Positions 10,014 through 20,860 are shown, numbered from the stretch's first letter. The stretch: DNA of 64,000 bases from Prochlorococcus marinus (GCF_001180265.1 NZ_CVSW01000010.1:124001-188000); one strand, 5' to 3'. The notes: a model not told the origin generated them from the letters alone. Numbers and translations: made by a program.

Positions 10014-11543
10014 CTAATTATTATCTAATCCTTTAAAAATATTTTGAACATTTTGATCTGGAACCACTCTGTGAGGGGCACCACTAAATATTTGTTCAAA
10101 ATTAGAGAAAGAATCTTTTATTTCTGGGCCATTATTGGTAATTATAAATTCTCTTATTCGTTTATCGTGCCATGATCCCCGCATCTTAAATACATTTAAA
10201 GCTCTAGCCATCTCACCTTTTATTTCTACATATTGAAGCAACAAAATAGTATCAGTAATTGTTGAAATGTGAGAATCAGTTATAGAATGACTTCCCATAA
10301 ATTCTTCTGCAGTATTAGTAAAAAAGCCTGCTATTTCTTCTTGTTTTGTATACCCAGTAACTGCAATTACAAACTGTCTAAATGCATTCAAACTTACACC
10401 TCTGGCTAATGCAGAGAGGGAATCAATTGCCATTCTTTTTGGTTTAAATTGATTAATTTGCGTTTTTATAATTTGCAAATGATCTTCTAAACCAGTTGAT
10501 TCAGGATAAGCACAAATAATTTTTAATAACCCATCACTTTCCATCTTTTCAAAATCTATTCCCCAACTAGTAGCATTTCGGAGCAACTGAGCCCTAGATT
10601 CTTCGTATGCAAAAAGTATTGCTCTTTCATTGTTGTTATAAGCATCTTCAACAAATTTTGATACAAGCATAGTCTTGCCTGTGCCAGTAGCTCCTGTGGC
10701 GAGTATTATAGAGTCCTGGAAATATCCTCCACCACACATATCATCAAGATCTTTAACTCCAGAGCTAATCCTAATATTTGAAGACCTCTGAGTTAATCGC
10801 ATCGCTCCAAGGGCAAACACGCTTATACCATCCATGCCCATAGTAAATGGATATTCACCTTTCATATGTACTGTGCCTCTTAATTTCAAAACTTCTAGTG
10901 TTCTTCTCCTCTTCTCTGACTCCAGAACATTTCTTAATAAGACCACATTATCAGATACAAATTCTTCTACTCCATATCTAGCAATTGGCCCGTAATCATC
11001 AATCCTTTCTGTAGTCATAACTGTTGTTACTCCTATTTCTTTTAATCTTGCTATTAGTCTGAAAATTTCTCTTCTAACAACATAAATTGCGTCATACTGT
11101 TGAAAAACTGCAGTTATTGAATCTATTGCAACTCTTTTAGCTTTATATTTTCTAATTGCATAACTAATTCTTTCAATAAGGCCAGACAAGTCAAAATTAC
11201 CCGCAACATCTTGACCATCAGGATCAGGAGAAGCATCTAATATAAATAATTTATCTTGATCAATTAATTCTTGTAAATCCCAACCAAAACTGGCAGCATT
11301 TCTAATAATATCTAGAGGTGACTCCTCAAATGTGACGAAGATCCCAGGTTCATCAAAATTACAAATTCCATGGTGTAAATATTGCAGAGAAAAAACAGTT
11401 TTACCAGTTCCAGATGTACCACTAACGAGTGTACTTCGAGATATGGGTAATCCACCCCTACAAACATCATCAAAACCCTCTATGCCAGTGGGCAGTTTTT
11501 GTACCTGCATTTTATTTGATTTATTTAATTTCTTATCTTTCAT
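10014..11543 (-). CDS. kaiC: circadian clock ATPase/kinase KaiC
   Basis: KaiC is the hexameric clock protein with tandem RecA-like domains. Of 509 residues, CI carries Walker A GTSGTGKT at 42-49 and CII carries a second one, GATGTGKT. The autophosphorylation pair is conserved in DSHISTITD (equivalent to Ser431/Thr432 of Synechococcus elongatus). The N- and C-termini are slightly shorter than in S. elongatus. kaiB lies 72 bases upstream on the same strand. An alternative start is Met12. No kaiA is present, matching the known hourglass-type clock of Prochlorococcus. Confidence 0.97.
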   Translation of the reverse strand: MKDKKLNKSNKMQVQKLPTGIEGFDDVCRGGLPISRSTLVSGTSGTGKTVFSLQYLHHGICNFDEPGIFVTFEESPLDIIRNAASFGWDLQELIDQDKLFILDASPDPDGQDVAGNFDLSGLIERISYAIRKYKAKRVAIDSITAVFQQYDAIYVVRREIFRLIARLKEIGVTTVMTTERIDDYGPIARYGVEEFVSDNVVLLRNVLESEKRRRTLEVLKLRGTVHMKGEYPFTMGMDGISVFALGAMRLTQRSSNIRISSGVKDLDDMCGGGYFQDSIILATGATGTGKTMLVSKFVEDAYNNNERAILFAYEESRAQLLRNATSWGIDFEKMESDGLLKIICAYPESTGLEDHLQIIKTQINQFKPKRMAIDSLSALARGVSLNAFRQFVIAVTGYTKQEEIAGFFTNTAEEFMGSHSITDSHISTITDTILLLQYVEIKGEMARALNVFKMRGSWHDKRIREFIITNNGPEIKDSFSNFEQIFSGAPHRVVPDQNVQNIFKGLDNN

Positions 11544-11615
11544 AGTTTTATGCTTCAGAAACTTAAATCAAAAATAAATTAAATCTATTTTTAATTCTAA
11601 AAGTTTTTCATATAT

Positions 11616-11933
11616 TTACTTACCTCTACTATATTCACTTTCAGTTAATTCATCAAAAAGAAGATCTAAGCCTATTAAGACTTTCTCTCTATCTGATAGG
11701 TCTCCAATAATTTTTCTAACAGGTGGGGGTAATATTTTAGCTAGAGTTGGGGTGGCTAAAATCTTATCTTCTTCTGCAAGTTGTGGTTGCTTAAGTACAT
11801 CAATAACCTTCAGCGCATAAACTCCTTTGAATTCATTTTCTAAAATTTCTCTTAAAGTATTTAAAGCTCTCATTGAATTAGGAGTATTTCCAGCAACATA
11901 GAGTTTTAAAATGTATGTTTTTCTTGCTGCCAT
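11616..11933 (-). CDS. kaiB: circadian clock protein KaiB
   Basis: KaiB is the fold-switching thioredoxin-like protein that binds phosphorylated KaiC. The 105 residues start with the conserved [14 protein letters not shown] strand-helix and include [12 protein letters not shown], typical of KaiB. It lies upstream of kaiC on the minus strand. The neighbour on the other side is rplU, divergent across 142 bases, where I find no open frame that could be kaiA. Confidence 0.97.
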   Translation of the reverse strand: MAARKTYILKLYVAGNTPNSMRALNTLREILENEFKGVYALKVIDVLKQPQLAEEDKILATPTLAKILPPPVRKIIGDLSDREKVLIGLDLLFDELTESEYSRGK

Positions 11934-12075
11934 TGTTATAGTCCCTGCATTGATATAAAAGATTTAAACAACCCTTGACTTATTACACTACAAAATAAGA
12001 AAATAAACAAACAATTATGATTGCTTATTTGGCTTAATCAAATTATCAATTTGAGCCTGATAGCGTCTTTAAGAT

Positions 12076-12504
12076 ATGACAAATTCTAAAAAATCCTCAA
12101 ACAATTCTTCAAAAAGTAACGAATTGTACGCGATAGCAGAAACTTCGGGTCAACAATTTTGGTTCGAAGTCAACCGATACTATGATATAGACAGATTAAA
12201 TGCTAAAGAGAAAGATAAAATAACACTTGAAAAAGTTTTACTTTTAAAAGACAAAGACTCTATCACTGTTGGAAAACCTTACATTAAAGATGCAAAAATT
12301 GAATTAGAAGTAGTTTCCCATAAAAGAGATAAGAAAATTCTTGTATACAAAATGCGTCCCAAAAAAAAGACACGAAGAAAAATGGGCCATAGACAAGAAC
12401 TTACAAGAGTTATGGTAAAATCTATAAAAATAGGTAAAAGTGCTCCTAAGTCTTCTTCTAAAAAGGAAGAAACAGTTAAAAAGGAAACTAAACCAAAATC
12501 CTAA
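12076..12504 (+). CDS. rplU: 50S ribosomal protein L21
   Basis: The core of L21 is seen in YAIAETSGQQFWFEV and YKMRPKKKTRRKMGHRQELT, which contacts 23S rRNA. At 142 residues it is longer than the bacterial norm (about 103), because of a Ser/Lys-rich N-terminal stretch and a lysine-rich C-terminal tail of about 25 residues that is probably disordered. rpmA follows after 23 bases, the usual L21-L27 pair. Confidence 0.97.
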   Translation: MTNSKKSSNNSSKSNELYAIAETSGQQFWFEVNRYYDIDRLNAKEKDKITLEKVLLLKDKDSITVGKPYIKDAKIELEVVSHKRDKKILVYKMRPKKKTRRKMGHRQELTRVMVKSIKIGKSAPKSSSKKEETVKKETKPKS

Positions 12505-12527
12505 AATTCACAAATTAAACCCCTCTA

Positions 12528-12788
12528 ATGGCACATAAAAAAGGAACAGGTTCTACTAGAAACGGAAGAGACTCAAATTCCAAAAGATTGGGTGTGAAAG
12601 CTTATGGAGGTGAGAAAGTAACTGCTGGATCAATTTTAATTCGCCAAAGAGGTACATCCTTTTTACCGGGGATCAATGTCGGAAAAGGTAAAGACGACAC
12701 CCTTTTTGCACTCAAAGAAGGAACAGTAAGTTTCGAAAGTATTAAAAGAAATTTAAGAAATAGGAAAAGAGTTAATATAGTTATCTAA
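12528..12788 (+). CDS. rpmA: 50S ribosomal protein L27
   Basis: L27 reaches the peptidyl-transferase centre with its flexible N-terminus. The 86 residues begin [16 protein letters not shown] and continue [11 protein letters not shown], the invariant L27 opening. The 3' end overlaps the converging methyltransferase gene by eight bases. Confidence 0.98.
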   Translation: MAHKKGTGSTRNGRDSNSKRLGVKAYGGEKVTAGSILIRQRGTSFLPGINVGKGKDDTLFALKEGTVSFESIKRNLRNRKRVNIVI

Positions 12789-13521
12789 TTTTCTTATAAG
12801 CTCTTGTAGTAATTAGGATAGGATGAAATACTTCTAAAAAATTTGATTGAAGAGTCTCAAAAAACTTTTCAACGATTTGGCTGTCGTCAATATGAAAGGG
12901 ATATTCATTTTTATCTCCTTTGTAAAAATACCAATTAAATAAAGCAATAGAATTACTATCCATAATCTCGCTGAAACTATTAATTTGAGAAGTTGGATCT
13001 GCAAGATGTTCCAAAACATCTAGACAAACTATCGTATCAAATTTGAATATTTGTGTATCTTGAATTGTCTTGCAGAAAGTAAGTTTTTTTTCGACTCCTA
13101 ATTTCTTAGCCCTGTATTCAACAAAATTTCTATTTGTTTGATTAATATCTACAAAAAAAACATGCTCAACTTTAGAAGACATAGCGTTAGCTAAGGCATG
13201 CGTACCAATACCGCCTCCAAAATCCAAAACTAAATCTCTTGAAAATCTCTGCTGAAGTTTTAAAGTATCAGCGATGTAGTCCCTGCTTGTGATATGCCAA
13301 GCAGCTAAATCAGCTACATGCCTATCTCCTACAATCTCAGTATAAAAATCTGAAACATCATTCAAAGCATCTCCAGGATGTGAATTTGCCAAATTCATCT
13401 TTGCATTTGCAAGAAATCCATCTAAATCACATTCTTCAATAGATAAGTATTCCATTAAATGTGATTTCAAATTAAAAGCATTGTCTAAAAACTCTTTTAA
13501 AATGAAATTATTATTTTTCAA
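12781..13521 (-). CDS. class I SAM-dependent methyltransferase, substrate unknown
   Basis: The 246-residue protein has a Rossmann methyltransferase core: motif [14 protein letters not shown], an acidic end of strand 2 (VFFVDIN), and [11 protein letters not shown] as the post-II/motif III region. An N-terminal helical region of about 85 residues precedes it. The substrate cannot be told. It converges with rpmA, overlapping it by eight bases, and starts 76 bases from the divergent truB. Confidence 0.8.
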   Translation of the reverse strand: MKNNNFILKEFLDNAFNLKSHLMEYLSIEECDLDGFLANAKMNLANSHPGDALNDVSDFYTEIVGDRHVADLAAWHITSRDYIADTLKLQQRFSRDLVLDFGGGIGTHALANAMSSKVEHVFFVDINQTNRNFVEYRAKKLGVEKKLTFCKTIQDTQIFKFDTIVCLDVLEHLADPTSQINSFSEIMDSNSIALFNWYFYKGDKNEYPFHIDDSQIVEKFFETLQSNFLEVFHPILITTRAYKKIR

Positions 13522-13597
13522 TTGCTTACTCTAAATTTCCGATACCAAAATCATAGAATGGTTATAAATCTTTCTCAAAGTATTCTTAATATTAAAA

Positions 13598-14515
13598 ATG
13601 GAAACTAAAGATGGATTCTTAGTAATTAATAAAGATAAAGGATGTACCTCTCATGATTGTGTTAAACAAATAAGAAAGTTACTAAATACAAAAAAGGTCG
13701 GGCACACAGGTACTCTTGACCCGGAAGTTATAGGAACATTACCAATCGCGATAGGCAGTGCAACAAGATTTATTCAATATCTTCCTCAGGATAAATCTTA
13801 CATAGGACAAATTAAATTAGGGATGAGAACTAACACTGATGATATTCACGGGGAAATAATTAATCAAAAAAGTTGGCCTAAGATCAGTGCTGAAAAATTA
13901 GATCAATACTTAGATAGATTTAGAGGAATTATTAAACAAATTCCTCCGAAAGTATCTAGTGTGCACATCAATGGTGAGAGAGCTTATAAAAAATCTTTCA
14001 GGAATGAAATTTTTGAATTATCACCTAGAGAAGTAAAAATAGACGAACTAACTTTAATTAAATGGGACCAAATAAACGGAATCATAGAAATAAAAATCAA
14101 ATGTTCAGCTGGCACATATATAAGAGCAATTGCAAGAGATTTAGGGGAAATTCTTAATTCCGAAGGCTGCCTTCTACAACTAAAAAGAATTTCTGCTTGT
14201 GGCTTTGATGAACAAAACTCCATAAAAATATCGGATATCGAAAAAGGTAAAAAAAACTCGAAAAATTTTATTATCCCAACAATTTCTGCCCTTAATCACA
14301 TTCCATCATTTGTCTTAAGGAATGAAGAACAAATCAATTTTTGGCAAACAGGAAGAGCTATTCAAGTTGATATTAATTACTTCAAGGAAAGTAAGTCTTT
14401 TGATTATAAAAAGCCCATAAAAGTAATAGATAAAAAAAAATCACTTCTTGGGATTGGCTTCTTAAATAAAGATCAGTCTAATCTAAATCCAAAATTGGTC
14501 CTTAATGCTAAATAA
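13598..14515 (+). CDS. truB: tRNA pseudouridine(55) synthase TruB
   Basis: TruB converts U55 of the T-loop of tRNAs to pseudouridine. The catalytic Asp is in [15 protein letters not shown] near residue 40; YKSFRNE and the [15 protein letters not shown] motif follow. The 305-residue length is usual. It converges with the SpoIID gene with only three bases between the stops. Confidence 0.95.
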   Translation: METKDGFLVINKDKGCTSHDCVKQIRKLLNTKKVGHTGTLDPEVIGTLPIAIGSATRFIQYLPQDKSYIGQIKLGMRTNTDDIHGEIINQKSWPKISAEKLDQYLDRFRGIIKQIPPKVSSVHINGERAYKKSFRNEIFELSPREVKIDELTLIKWDQINGIIEIKIKCSAGTYIRAIARDLGEILNSEGCLLQLKRISACGFDEQNSIKISDIEKGKKNSKNFIIPTISALNHIPSFVLRNEEQINFWQTGRAIQVDINYFKESKSFDYKKPIKVIDKKKSLLGIGFLNKDQSNLNPKLVLNAK

Positions 14516-14518
14516 CTT

Positions 14519-15709
14519 CTATAGGAAATCTTTTTTAAAAGGTTTAATCTGCACTCCCCTATAGAAATACTTTAATATTCTTTCAGCTTTTTGGCCTCTA
14601 GACGCCAGATATTTAGCACCCCATTGACTCATTCCTACGCCATGACCTGATCCCTGTCCTAAAACTATCAAACCTTTCTTTAGTGGAGTATTGTTTTTTA
14701 AATCCTCCTCAAAAAATTTAAATCTTACAAAATTACTTTTGAGTCCTAATTTTTTTCTTAAAGCTACCCCGGAAATTTGATCAGAACCATAAGTCCCAAT
14801 AAGTTCTACATTTTTTACTCTCCCGGTACTAGTAATGTCAAGAATCTCTATATTTTTTAAACCTCCAATCTTGGGGAATAAATTTTTTAATTCATTACTC
14901 GAAAATTTTTTTTGCCATCTAAATTTTGGATTATTTTTATCAAAATCTTTCACACTTGATAAATATGGATATTTATTCTTCCATACATCTTGACTATTTT
15001 CTGTCATTCCACCTGAGCTGCTATGAAACAAAGCATTAATTAATTTATTTTTATAGGTTAAAACCAAAGATCTTGTACTTTTAACGGCTCTGATAGTTTT
15101 ATAAGTTCTTGCCTCCAAGCCATTATAGACTTGATTTTTCTGGGTTGAATCTATATCAAATATATTATTTCCCTTTTGCTTTAAAGCATAAGTTCTTGAG
15201 GCAATTGCTTGTGCCTTTAATGCTTCTATAGGCCATTTTGTTGGCATCTCTGAACCCACCACGCTACTTAGGTATTTTTCTATTCCTAAAACATTTACTA
15301 CCAATATTTCAGAGTCAAGGACAAAGAGATTAAGCATACCAGAAAATCTCTTCTGACCTACCCATATACCTCGTCCATCAGAAGAACTAACTTGAAATTG
15401 TTGATTACTTTTTAAGTCATATTTTTTTTGTTTATTTTGATCAAAATATAAAATTTTTCTATTTTTCTCATTTTTTAAAGTTAAGCCTTTTATTTTTTTG
15501 TTTAAAAAAAATTTCCCCTTTATGGTTAAAGGAATTGATCTATCTGATCTGATCCTTAAATTGTTATTTTTTGATATCAAAACTCTTATTATTGGCTCTC
15601 TCGATGCAAAAACACCCTCACTCTGAAAAACACAAATAAATAAAATACTTATCAAGCAATATTTACTAAAGTTATTTTTAAATTTAAGTATCACTTTGTT
15701 TAAAAACAA
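14519..15709 (-). CDS. SpoIID/LytB-domain protein (putative exported amidase enhancer or lytic factor)
   Basis: The 396-residue protein starts with a membrane anchor or signal (about residues 14-34). A SpoIID domain covers about residues 120-390, with EMPTKWPIEALKAQAIASRTYAL, HSSSGGMTENSQDVW and the C-terminal GSGHGVGMSQWGA motif. In Bacillus SpoIID is a lytic transglycosylase on denuded glycan; here a role in peptidoglycan remodelling is inferred. It converges with truB. Confidence 0.88.
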   Translation of the reverse strand: MFLNKVILKFKNNFSKYCLISILFICVFQSEGVFASREPIIRVLISKNNNLRIRSDRSIPLTIKGKFFLNKKIKGLTLKNEKNRKILYFDQNKQKKYDLKSNQQFQVSSSDGRGIWVGQKRFSGMLNLFVLDSEILVVNVLGIEKYLSSVVGSEMPTKWPIEALKAQAIASRTYALKQKGNNIFDIDSTQKNQVYNGLEARTYKTIRAVKSTRSLVLTYKNKLINALFHSSSGGMTENSQDVWKNKYPYLSSVKDFDKNNPKFRWQKKFSSNELKNLFPKIGGLKNIEILDITSTGRVKNVELIGTYGSDQISGVALRKKLGLKSNFVRFKFFEEDLKNNTPLKKGLIVLGQGSGHGVGMSQWGAKYLASRGQKAERILKYFYRGVQIKPFKKDFL

Positions 15710-15782
15710 ATGCTTAATTTGCCTAAGTTTGACTAAAAGTCTAAATTTAATCCAGATATAACTATAAAAATATCATAAATAA

Positions 15783-16721
15783 GTGAATATCACCTTCTTA
15801 GGAACAAGCTCAGGAGTTCCATCCTTAACGAGAAATGTTTCTTCCCTAGCACTTAAATTATCACAGTCATCAGAAGTTTGGCTTTTTGATTGTGGAGAGG
15901 GAACACAACATCAAATAATGAAAAGCAATATTAAATCCTCACAAATCAAGAAAATATTTATTACTCATATGCATGGTGATCATATTTATGGTTTACCTGG
16001 ACTTTTGGCTACCTTAGGTTTATCAGGCAATAGCGAGGGTATTGAAATTTACGGTCCTTCAGAATTGCGAAGTTTTATAAATTCAGCACTCAATAGTAGT
16101 TTTTGCAAATTGTCATTCCCATTGCATTTTGTGGAAGTTGAAAATTTTGCATCAAAAAATAAAATTCTATTTGAAAACAACAAAATAAAAGTAAATTGCG
16201 CCTGCCTTAAACATAAAATTCCTGCTTATGGTTATAGGGTGAGTGAAAAAGATAAGCCAGGTATATTTGATATCAAAAAAGCAGAGTCTCTAAAAATAGC
16301 ACCTGGACCAATTTATTCAGAACTGCAACAAGGTAAAAGAGTCGTATTGGCGGATGGGAGGACATTTGATGGAAAAGAATTTTGTGGACCTCCTAGAGAG
16401 GGAGAAAGTTTTGTTTATTGCACAGATACAGTCTTTAGCGAATCAGCTGTTTCACTATCAAAAAATGCAGATTTACTTGTTCATGAATCAACATTTTCTC
16501 AGGAGGATGAGAGCATGGCCTATGAAAAATTACATTCCACAACAATCATGGCTGCCAAAACAGCATTATTATCTAATACAAAAAAATTAATTATTACTCA
16601 TTTAAGTCCAAGATACACTAATAAAAATTCAATCACACCAAGAGATTTGCTTAAAGAGGCGCAAAAAGTTTTCCCAAATACTCACCTTGCCAAAGATTTT
16701 CTAACTGCAGAAATAAGATAA
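15783..16721 (+). CDS. rnz: ribonuclease Z
   Basis: Ribonuclease Z trims the 3' trailer from tRNA precursors. The metallo-beta-lactamase motif is THMHGDH at residues 61-67, with further ligands in CTDTVFS and ITHLSPRY. At 312 residues it is the short RNase Z form. The start is GTG at 15783; no better upstream ATG exists. This fits a genome in which tRNAs lack an encoded CCA, such as the tRNA-Val at 22.3 kb. Confidence 0.93.
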   Translation: MNITFLGTSSGVPSLTRNVSSLALKLSQSSEVWLFDCGEGTQHQIMKSNIKSSQIKKIFITHMHGDHIYGLPGLLATLGLSGNSEGIEIYGPSELRSFINSALNSSFCKLSFPLHFVEVENFASKNKILFENNKIKVNCACLKHKIPAYGYRVSEKDKPGIFDIKKAESLKIAPGPIYSELQQGKRVVLADGRTFDGKEFCGPPREGESFVYCTDTVFSESAVSLSKNADLLVHESTFSQEDESMAYEKLHSTTIMAAKTALLSNTKKLIITHLSPRYTNKNSITPRDLLKEAQKVFPNTHLAKDFLTAEIR

Positions 16722-16795
16722 ACTGCAACAGTTCGTTAGCAGGAGCGTTGTAAATGACCAACCCATGAAATAATAGTCTTAGGTTTTTCTATTTG

Positions 16796-17356
16796 ATGTC
16801 GATCGAAATGGTCTCTATTTTTTCATCACTACATAAGTCTTGTAAAAGACTATTTATTTTTCTTCCATTGATTATTGGTTTACTTATTAATCCAATCTCT
16901 GCAAACGCACTATATCCTAGTGATCCTTCATCAGTTGACGTTCTAAAAGATGATCTTCACGGTGCCGACCTTCATAATACTGAATATGTTAAATATGATT
17001 TATCTAATCAAGATTTAGGAGAAGCTAATCTTCAAGGAGCATATATGAGTGTAACTACAGCAAAAAACTCTAGTTTCAAAGGAGCCAATATGACAGACCT
17101 CATTGCATATGCAACACGCTTTGATAATGCTGACTTTACGGATGCAAATCTTACAAATGGCGAGCTAATGAAAAGTGTTTTTGATGGAGCAATTATTGAC
17201 GGAGCAGACTTTACTGATGCAAATCTTGATCTTTCTCAGAGAAAATCATTATGTGAAAGAGCTAGTGGAACTAACTCACAAACAGGAGTTAATACAATTG
17301 ATAGTCTAGAATGCAGTGGCTTAAAAGGTTACATGCCTCCAAAGCCAAAAGCATAA
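16796..17356 (+). CDS. exported pentapeptide-repeat protein, probably thylakoid lumen
   Basis: An N-terminal hydrophobic stretch (about residues 15-40, ending near ANA-LY) looks like a signal peptide. It is followed by A(D/N)LXX pentapeptide repeats that form a right-handed beta-helix, interrupted by KNSSFKGANMTD and FTDANL, and a C-terminal Cys-containing tail. Lumenal pentapeptide proteins are common in cyanobacteria and their role is mostly unknown. An ATG at 16796 is preceded by an in-frame TTG at 16793. A strong terminator follows at 17394. Confidence 0.82.
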   Translation: MSIEMVSIFSSLHKSCKRLFIFLPLIIGLLINPISANALYPSDPSSVDVLKDDLHGADLHNTEYVKYDLSNQDLGEANLQGAYMSVTTAKNSSFKGANMTDLIAYATRFDNADFTDANLTNGELMKSVFDGAIIDGADFTDANLDLSQRKSLCERASGTNSQTGVNTIDSLECSGLKGYMPPKPKA

Positions 17357-17365
17357 TATTTAAAG

Positions 17366-17734
17366 CTAACTAATTTCAGAAGGGAATATATTACCAGGCT
17401 CCTTTGAGCCTGGTTTTTTGCTATACCACCACTCTTGTATTTCAGAAGAAAATTTCTTTGAAAAAAGAGTAATAACTGTCTCAACAGGTTTTGATCCAGG
17501 CTCCAAAATCTGCACTGAGTAAGACGGGCATTTTCTTGAAGCCATATCAGCAACGAACCTAGACCCTATTCTTCTCCAACTAGGCTCCTTACTTCTCCAA
17601 GCTAGCCTTGAGCAGGGCCATGGTAACTCCTCTCTATCATAAAGTCTGCAACATGGTCCAATTACCTTATAGCTGTACTGACCTCCATAACTTGATTGAA
17701 CACTGCCAGTCTTGAAAAATTGAAATTTATCCAT
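17366..17734 (-). CDS. conserved hypothetical protein (122 aa)
   Basis: I do not recognise the family with certainty. The protein is small and basic with many Trp, Cys and Pro residues (GPCCRLYDREELPWPCSR). It has no signal peptide or membrane span. Its last codons run through the terminator hairpin of the converging pentapeptide gene, so the stop lies nine bases from that gene's stop. A shadow frame at 17329-17553 on the same strand is not supported. Confidence 0.7.
   Translation of the reverse strand: MDKFQFFKTGSVQSSYGGQYSYKVIGPCCRLYDREELPWPCSRLAWRSKEPSWRRIGSRFVADMASRKCPSYSVQILEPGSKPVETVITLFSKKFSSEIQEWWYSKKPGSKEPGNIFPSEIS
17394..17419 (+). terminator. rho-independent terminator of the pentapeptide gene
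   Basis: Perfect eight-base stem CCAGGCTC / GAGCCTGG with a four-base loop, followed by TTTTTT. It lies 38 bases after the pentapeptide stop and inside the 3' coding end of the opposite gene. Confidence 0.9.
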
Positions 17735-17738
17735 TTAC

Positions 17739-17767
17739 AAAAAAAAGCCACCTTCATAGAGGGTGGC
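17739..17767 (-). terminator. terminator downstream of petF
   Basis: On the minus strand the stem GCCACC / GGTGGC closes a nine-base loop and is followed by eight T residues. It ends petF transcription just before the start of the 122-aa gene on the same strand. Confidence 0.85.
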
Positions 17768-17812
17768 AGAGAAATAATCAATAATCAACTCAGAAAAGTT
17801 AATTTTTTATAA

Positions 17813-18112
17813 TTAGTACAATTCTTCCTCAGCATGAGTTGTAATTGTTACGTCAGATGTTGGATAAGCAACACAAGTAAGAACAAAACCAGCTTCTAAT
17901 TGGTCGTCATCCAAGAAACTTTGATCTGATTGATCAACACTACCTGAAGTAACTTTTCCTGCACATGTTGAACATGCACCTGCTCTGCAGGAATAAGGAA
18001 GGTCAATACCTTGTTCTTCAGCCGCATCTAGGATGTATTGGTCATCAGGTACTTCAATAGTTGAATTGAGACCTTCACCTTCGCTGATGAGTGTAACTTT
18101 GTAAGAAGCCAT
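17813..18112 (-). CDS. petF: plant-type [2Fe-2S] ferredoxin
   Basis: This ferredoxin carries electrons from photosystem I to FNR and other enzymes. The four cluster ligands are Cys42, Cys47, Cys50 ([10 protein letters not shown]) and Cys80 (LTCVAYP), spaced exactly as in photosynthetic PetF. The 99-residue acidic protein has no signal peptide and is soluble in the cytoplasm. Its own terminator follows at 17739-17767. Confidence 0.97.
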   Translation of the reverse strand: MASYKVTLISEGEGLNSTIEVPDDQYILDAAEEQGIDLPYSCRAGACSTCAGKVTSGSVDQSDQSFLDDDQLEAGFVLTCVAYPTSDVTITTHAEEELY

Positions 18113-18246
18113 TTAAATAAAAAATTGTTGGTATTTAATACCTATCAAATACATTTTTAACATCGATTAGGTCGATATGTGAGATTTTGAAGTAAAAAAT
18201 GACACAATAAAATGTATGAAAGAGTATCTATAAGAAAAACTTATAC

Positions 18247-19158
18247 TTATATTGGATTAATGGTTTTTTGAGCAGAAATGCATGCCCAATCTTTTCTAAT
18301 TGATACATCCAATAATTTCAAGTCATTCTGAATTAACATTTTTATTATTTCATCTTTTTGTGAATTAAGAATTCCACTGAAAATGACTTCCCCATCGTTT
18401 CTTAAGCACTTATAGATATTTGGAATCATTCCTATTATTACCTCAGCAAGAATATTGCATAAAACAAAATCAAATTGTTTGAGTTGATTTTTTAAAATTA
18501 CCTCATTAAAAGATCCCAGATATGTATTTAAGTTGTTTAAATTACCGAAATTTAGTTGGAAATTAGATTTAGTTGAATTTATTGCTAAATAATCATTATC
18601 CACTGCAAAAACCTCTTTAGCGCCGAGTAATCTTGCAGCGACACTCAAAATCCCGCTACCACTGCCAATATCTAATATCTTTTTATCAGAAAATAAAATA
18701 TTCTCCATTTTTTTCAGGCAAAGATAAGTAGAAGGGTGACTCCCTGTACCAAAGGCTGCTCCAGGATCAATTTTTATGATTTTTTTATCTTTAAATTTTT
18801 CATTTAGATTTATCCAACAAGGCAATATTAAAAAATGGTTTCCTACTAATTCAGGCGACCAATATTTTTTCCAGCTTGTCAACCAATCCTCCTCTTTAAT
18901 TATACTCCAGTTAAAAAATTGATTCTTAGGAGCATTAATGTTTAGAAGTTTGCTAATTATTTTTTCAAAACCACACCTAGAACTCTTGCTCCAATCATCT
19001 ACTGGAAGCCATATATTCACCTCTTTTTTATTTTCATTTTTAATTAAATATTCAAATGAAAAACTAAATATTCCCAGCTCATTTAATTTCCAAATAATAA
19101 TTTCTTCTGAATCACTATCTATCAGAAAAGTTAGCTTATACCAATCTTTAATTTCCAT
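18247..19158 (-). CDS. prmA: ribosomal protein L11 methyltransferase PrmA
   Basis: PrmA trimethylates ribosomal protein L11. The 303-residue protein shows the family signature [14 protein letters not shown], then motif [15 protein letters not shown] and the NPPY-equivalent CNILAEV. The N-terminal substrate-recognition domain is AT-driven in composition (rich in Ile, Asn, Lys). It starts 16 bases after serA stops and is probably cotranscribed with it. Confidence 0.94.
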   Translation of the reverse strand: MEIKDWYKLTFLIDSDSEEIIIWKLNELGIFSFSFEYLIKNENKKEVNIWLPVDDWSKSSRCGFEKIISKLLNINAPKNQFFNWSIIKEEDWLTSWKKYWSPELVGNHFLILPCWINLNEKFKDKKIIKIDPGAAFGTGSHPSTYLCLKKMENILFSDKKILDIGSGSGILSVAARLLGAKEVFAVDNDYLAINSTKSNFQLNFGNLNNLNTYLGSFNEVILKNQLKQFDFVLCNILAEVIIGMIPNIYKCLRNDGEVIFSGILNSQKDEIIKMLIQNDLKLLDVSIRKDWACISAQKTINPI

Positions 19159-19174
19159 TAATAAAGCAGGCCTT

Positions 19175-20761
19175 TTAAAGAGTAACTGGATTAGCGTTGG
19201 TAATTCCCTCTACTTCAATAATGGTGTCAAGCAACTTATTAGGAATTGGATCATCAATACTTAGAACCATAACAGCCTCTCCCCTAACAATTTTGCGCCC
19301 AACTTGCATTGAGGCAATATTTACATTGTTGCTACCCAATAAAGAACCAAGCTTGCCAATAATACCAGGCATGTCCCTGTGCCTAGTAACCAGCATGTAT
19401 CTACTTGGCGATACATTAACAGGATATTGATCAATACTAATAATTCTTAATTCCCCATCAGCAAAAATGCTTCCTGCTACACTATGGTCGCCATTATCTC
19501 CATAAGTGGTTAATTGAAGCGACCCGCTGGCAAATTCAGGTCTTGCCTCATCTTTACTTTCGACAACTGTAATACCCCTAGAATCTGCTTCTAGAGAGGC
19601 ATTCACATAATTGATCCTATCTCCTAAAGCTTTACTTAGAAGGCCTTTTAAACTAGCTATTATTAATGGCTGGGAAGGATGTTGAACAAATTCGCCTTGA
19701 AGCTTCACCTCTAGTTTCTGAATCTGTCCACCTGAAAGCTGACTTATAAGCAAACCCATTGTTTCTGCCAACTGCAAATGAGGTTTTAGGCTATCCATAA
19801 TATCAGGGCTTAAACCTGGTATATTAACCGCAGTTCTAGCAGATAAACCAAGCAAAACATCTCTGATTTGTTCTGCAACATCAACAGCTACATTTTCTTG
19901 TGCTTCCCGAGTAGATGCTCCTAAGTGAGGGGTAAGAATAAGATTCTTTTCAACCATCAAAAGTGGTGAATTAGATTCCAAAGGTTCTTTAGAAAAGACA
20001 TCTATTGCAGCGCCTCCAATAATTGATTTATTTAAAGCTTCTGATAGTGCTTTTTCGTCAATCAAGCCTCCTCGAGCACAATTAATTAATTTTGCGCTAC
20101 TTTTCATGCTTTTAAGCACATCCATATTTACTAAATTCTCTGTCTCTGGTGTGCGAGGCAAATGTAAAGTTACATAATCGGATTGTTGAAATAAATCCTC
20201 TAGTTCAGATAGTTTAACTTGTATTTGTTGAGCTCTTTCATTTGAAACGAAGGGATCATACCCGTAAACTTCCATTCCCAATGCATTAGCAACTTTTGCT
20301 ACATGAGCACCAATTTTTCCTAAACCTACTACACCTAATTTTTTCTTATAAAGCTCATTCCCAACAAATTTCTTTCTTTCCCACTTACCTAACAACGTAC
20401 TACTATTAGCAACTGGAATATGTCTAGATAAGGCCAACATCATCGCTATAGTATGCTCAGCAGCAGCTATCGTATTACCTCCTGGAGAATTAACTACAAG
20501 AACTCCTTTTTGCGTGGCAGCCTTAACATCTACATTGTCGACTCCAACTCCAGCTCTTCCAATAATTCTCAGTTTACTTGAAGAGTTAATAATTTCTTCA
20601 GTAACTTGAGTGCCAGAGCGAATCATTAAAGCATCATAATCTCCAATAATGGAAGCCAACTCAGATTCTGAGATTCCTATCTTCTGATCAACTTGAGCAA
20701 CTTGTGAAAGAATATCTATTCCTGTTTGATCAATTGGATCTGTAATGAGAACTTTTGTCAT
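19175..20761 (-). CDS. serA: D-3-phosphoglycerate dehydrogenase SerA
   Basis: SerA oxidises 3-phosphoglycerate in the first step of serine synthesis. The 528 residues contain the Rossmann NAD site ([15 protein letters not shown]), the [12 protein letters not shown] and [14 protein letters not shown] catalytic segments, an intervening ASB domain, and a C-terminal ACT domain (about 455-528) as in the long type I enzymes. It sits upstream of prmA on the minus strand. Confidence 0.97.
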   Translation of the reverse strand: MTKVLITDPIDQTGIDILSQVAQVDQKIGISESELASIIGDYDALMIRSGTQVTEEIINSSSKLRIIGRAGVGVDNVDVKAATQKGVLVVNSPGGNTIAAAEHTIAMMLALSRHIPVANSSTLLGKWERKKFVGNELYKKKLGVVGLGKIGAHVAKVANALGMEVYGYDPFVSNERAQQIQVKLSELEDLFQQSDYVTLHLPRTPETENLVNMDVLKSMKSSAKLINCARGGLIDEKALSEALNKSIIGGAAIDVFSKEPLESNSPLLMVEKNLILTPHLGASTREAQENVAVDVAEQIRDVLLGLSARTAVNIPGLSPDIMDSLKPHLQLAETMGLLISQLSGGQIQKLEVKLQGEFVQHPSQPLIIASLKGLLSKALGDRINYVNASLEADSRGITVVESKDEARPEFASGSLQLTTYGDNGDHSVAGSIFADGELRIISIDQYPVNVSPSRYMLVTRHRDMPGIIGKLGSLLGSNNVNIASMQVGRKIVRGEAVMVLSIDDPIPNKLLDTIIEVEGITNANPVTL

Positions 20762-20860
20762 TTAAGATTGGTTCTTTAATCTTTTACTTTAACTTAATCT
20801 ATAGTGTATGTATCTTATTTTATTAATTTGAATAACACACAAACAGTTGAGGATTGAAAT

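Noticed and set aside
17329..17553. Minus-strand 74-aa frame
   Set aside because: Overlaps the better 122-aa frame and the end of the pentapeptide gene; composition is unlike a protein.
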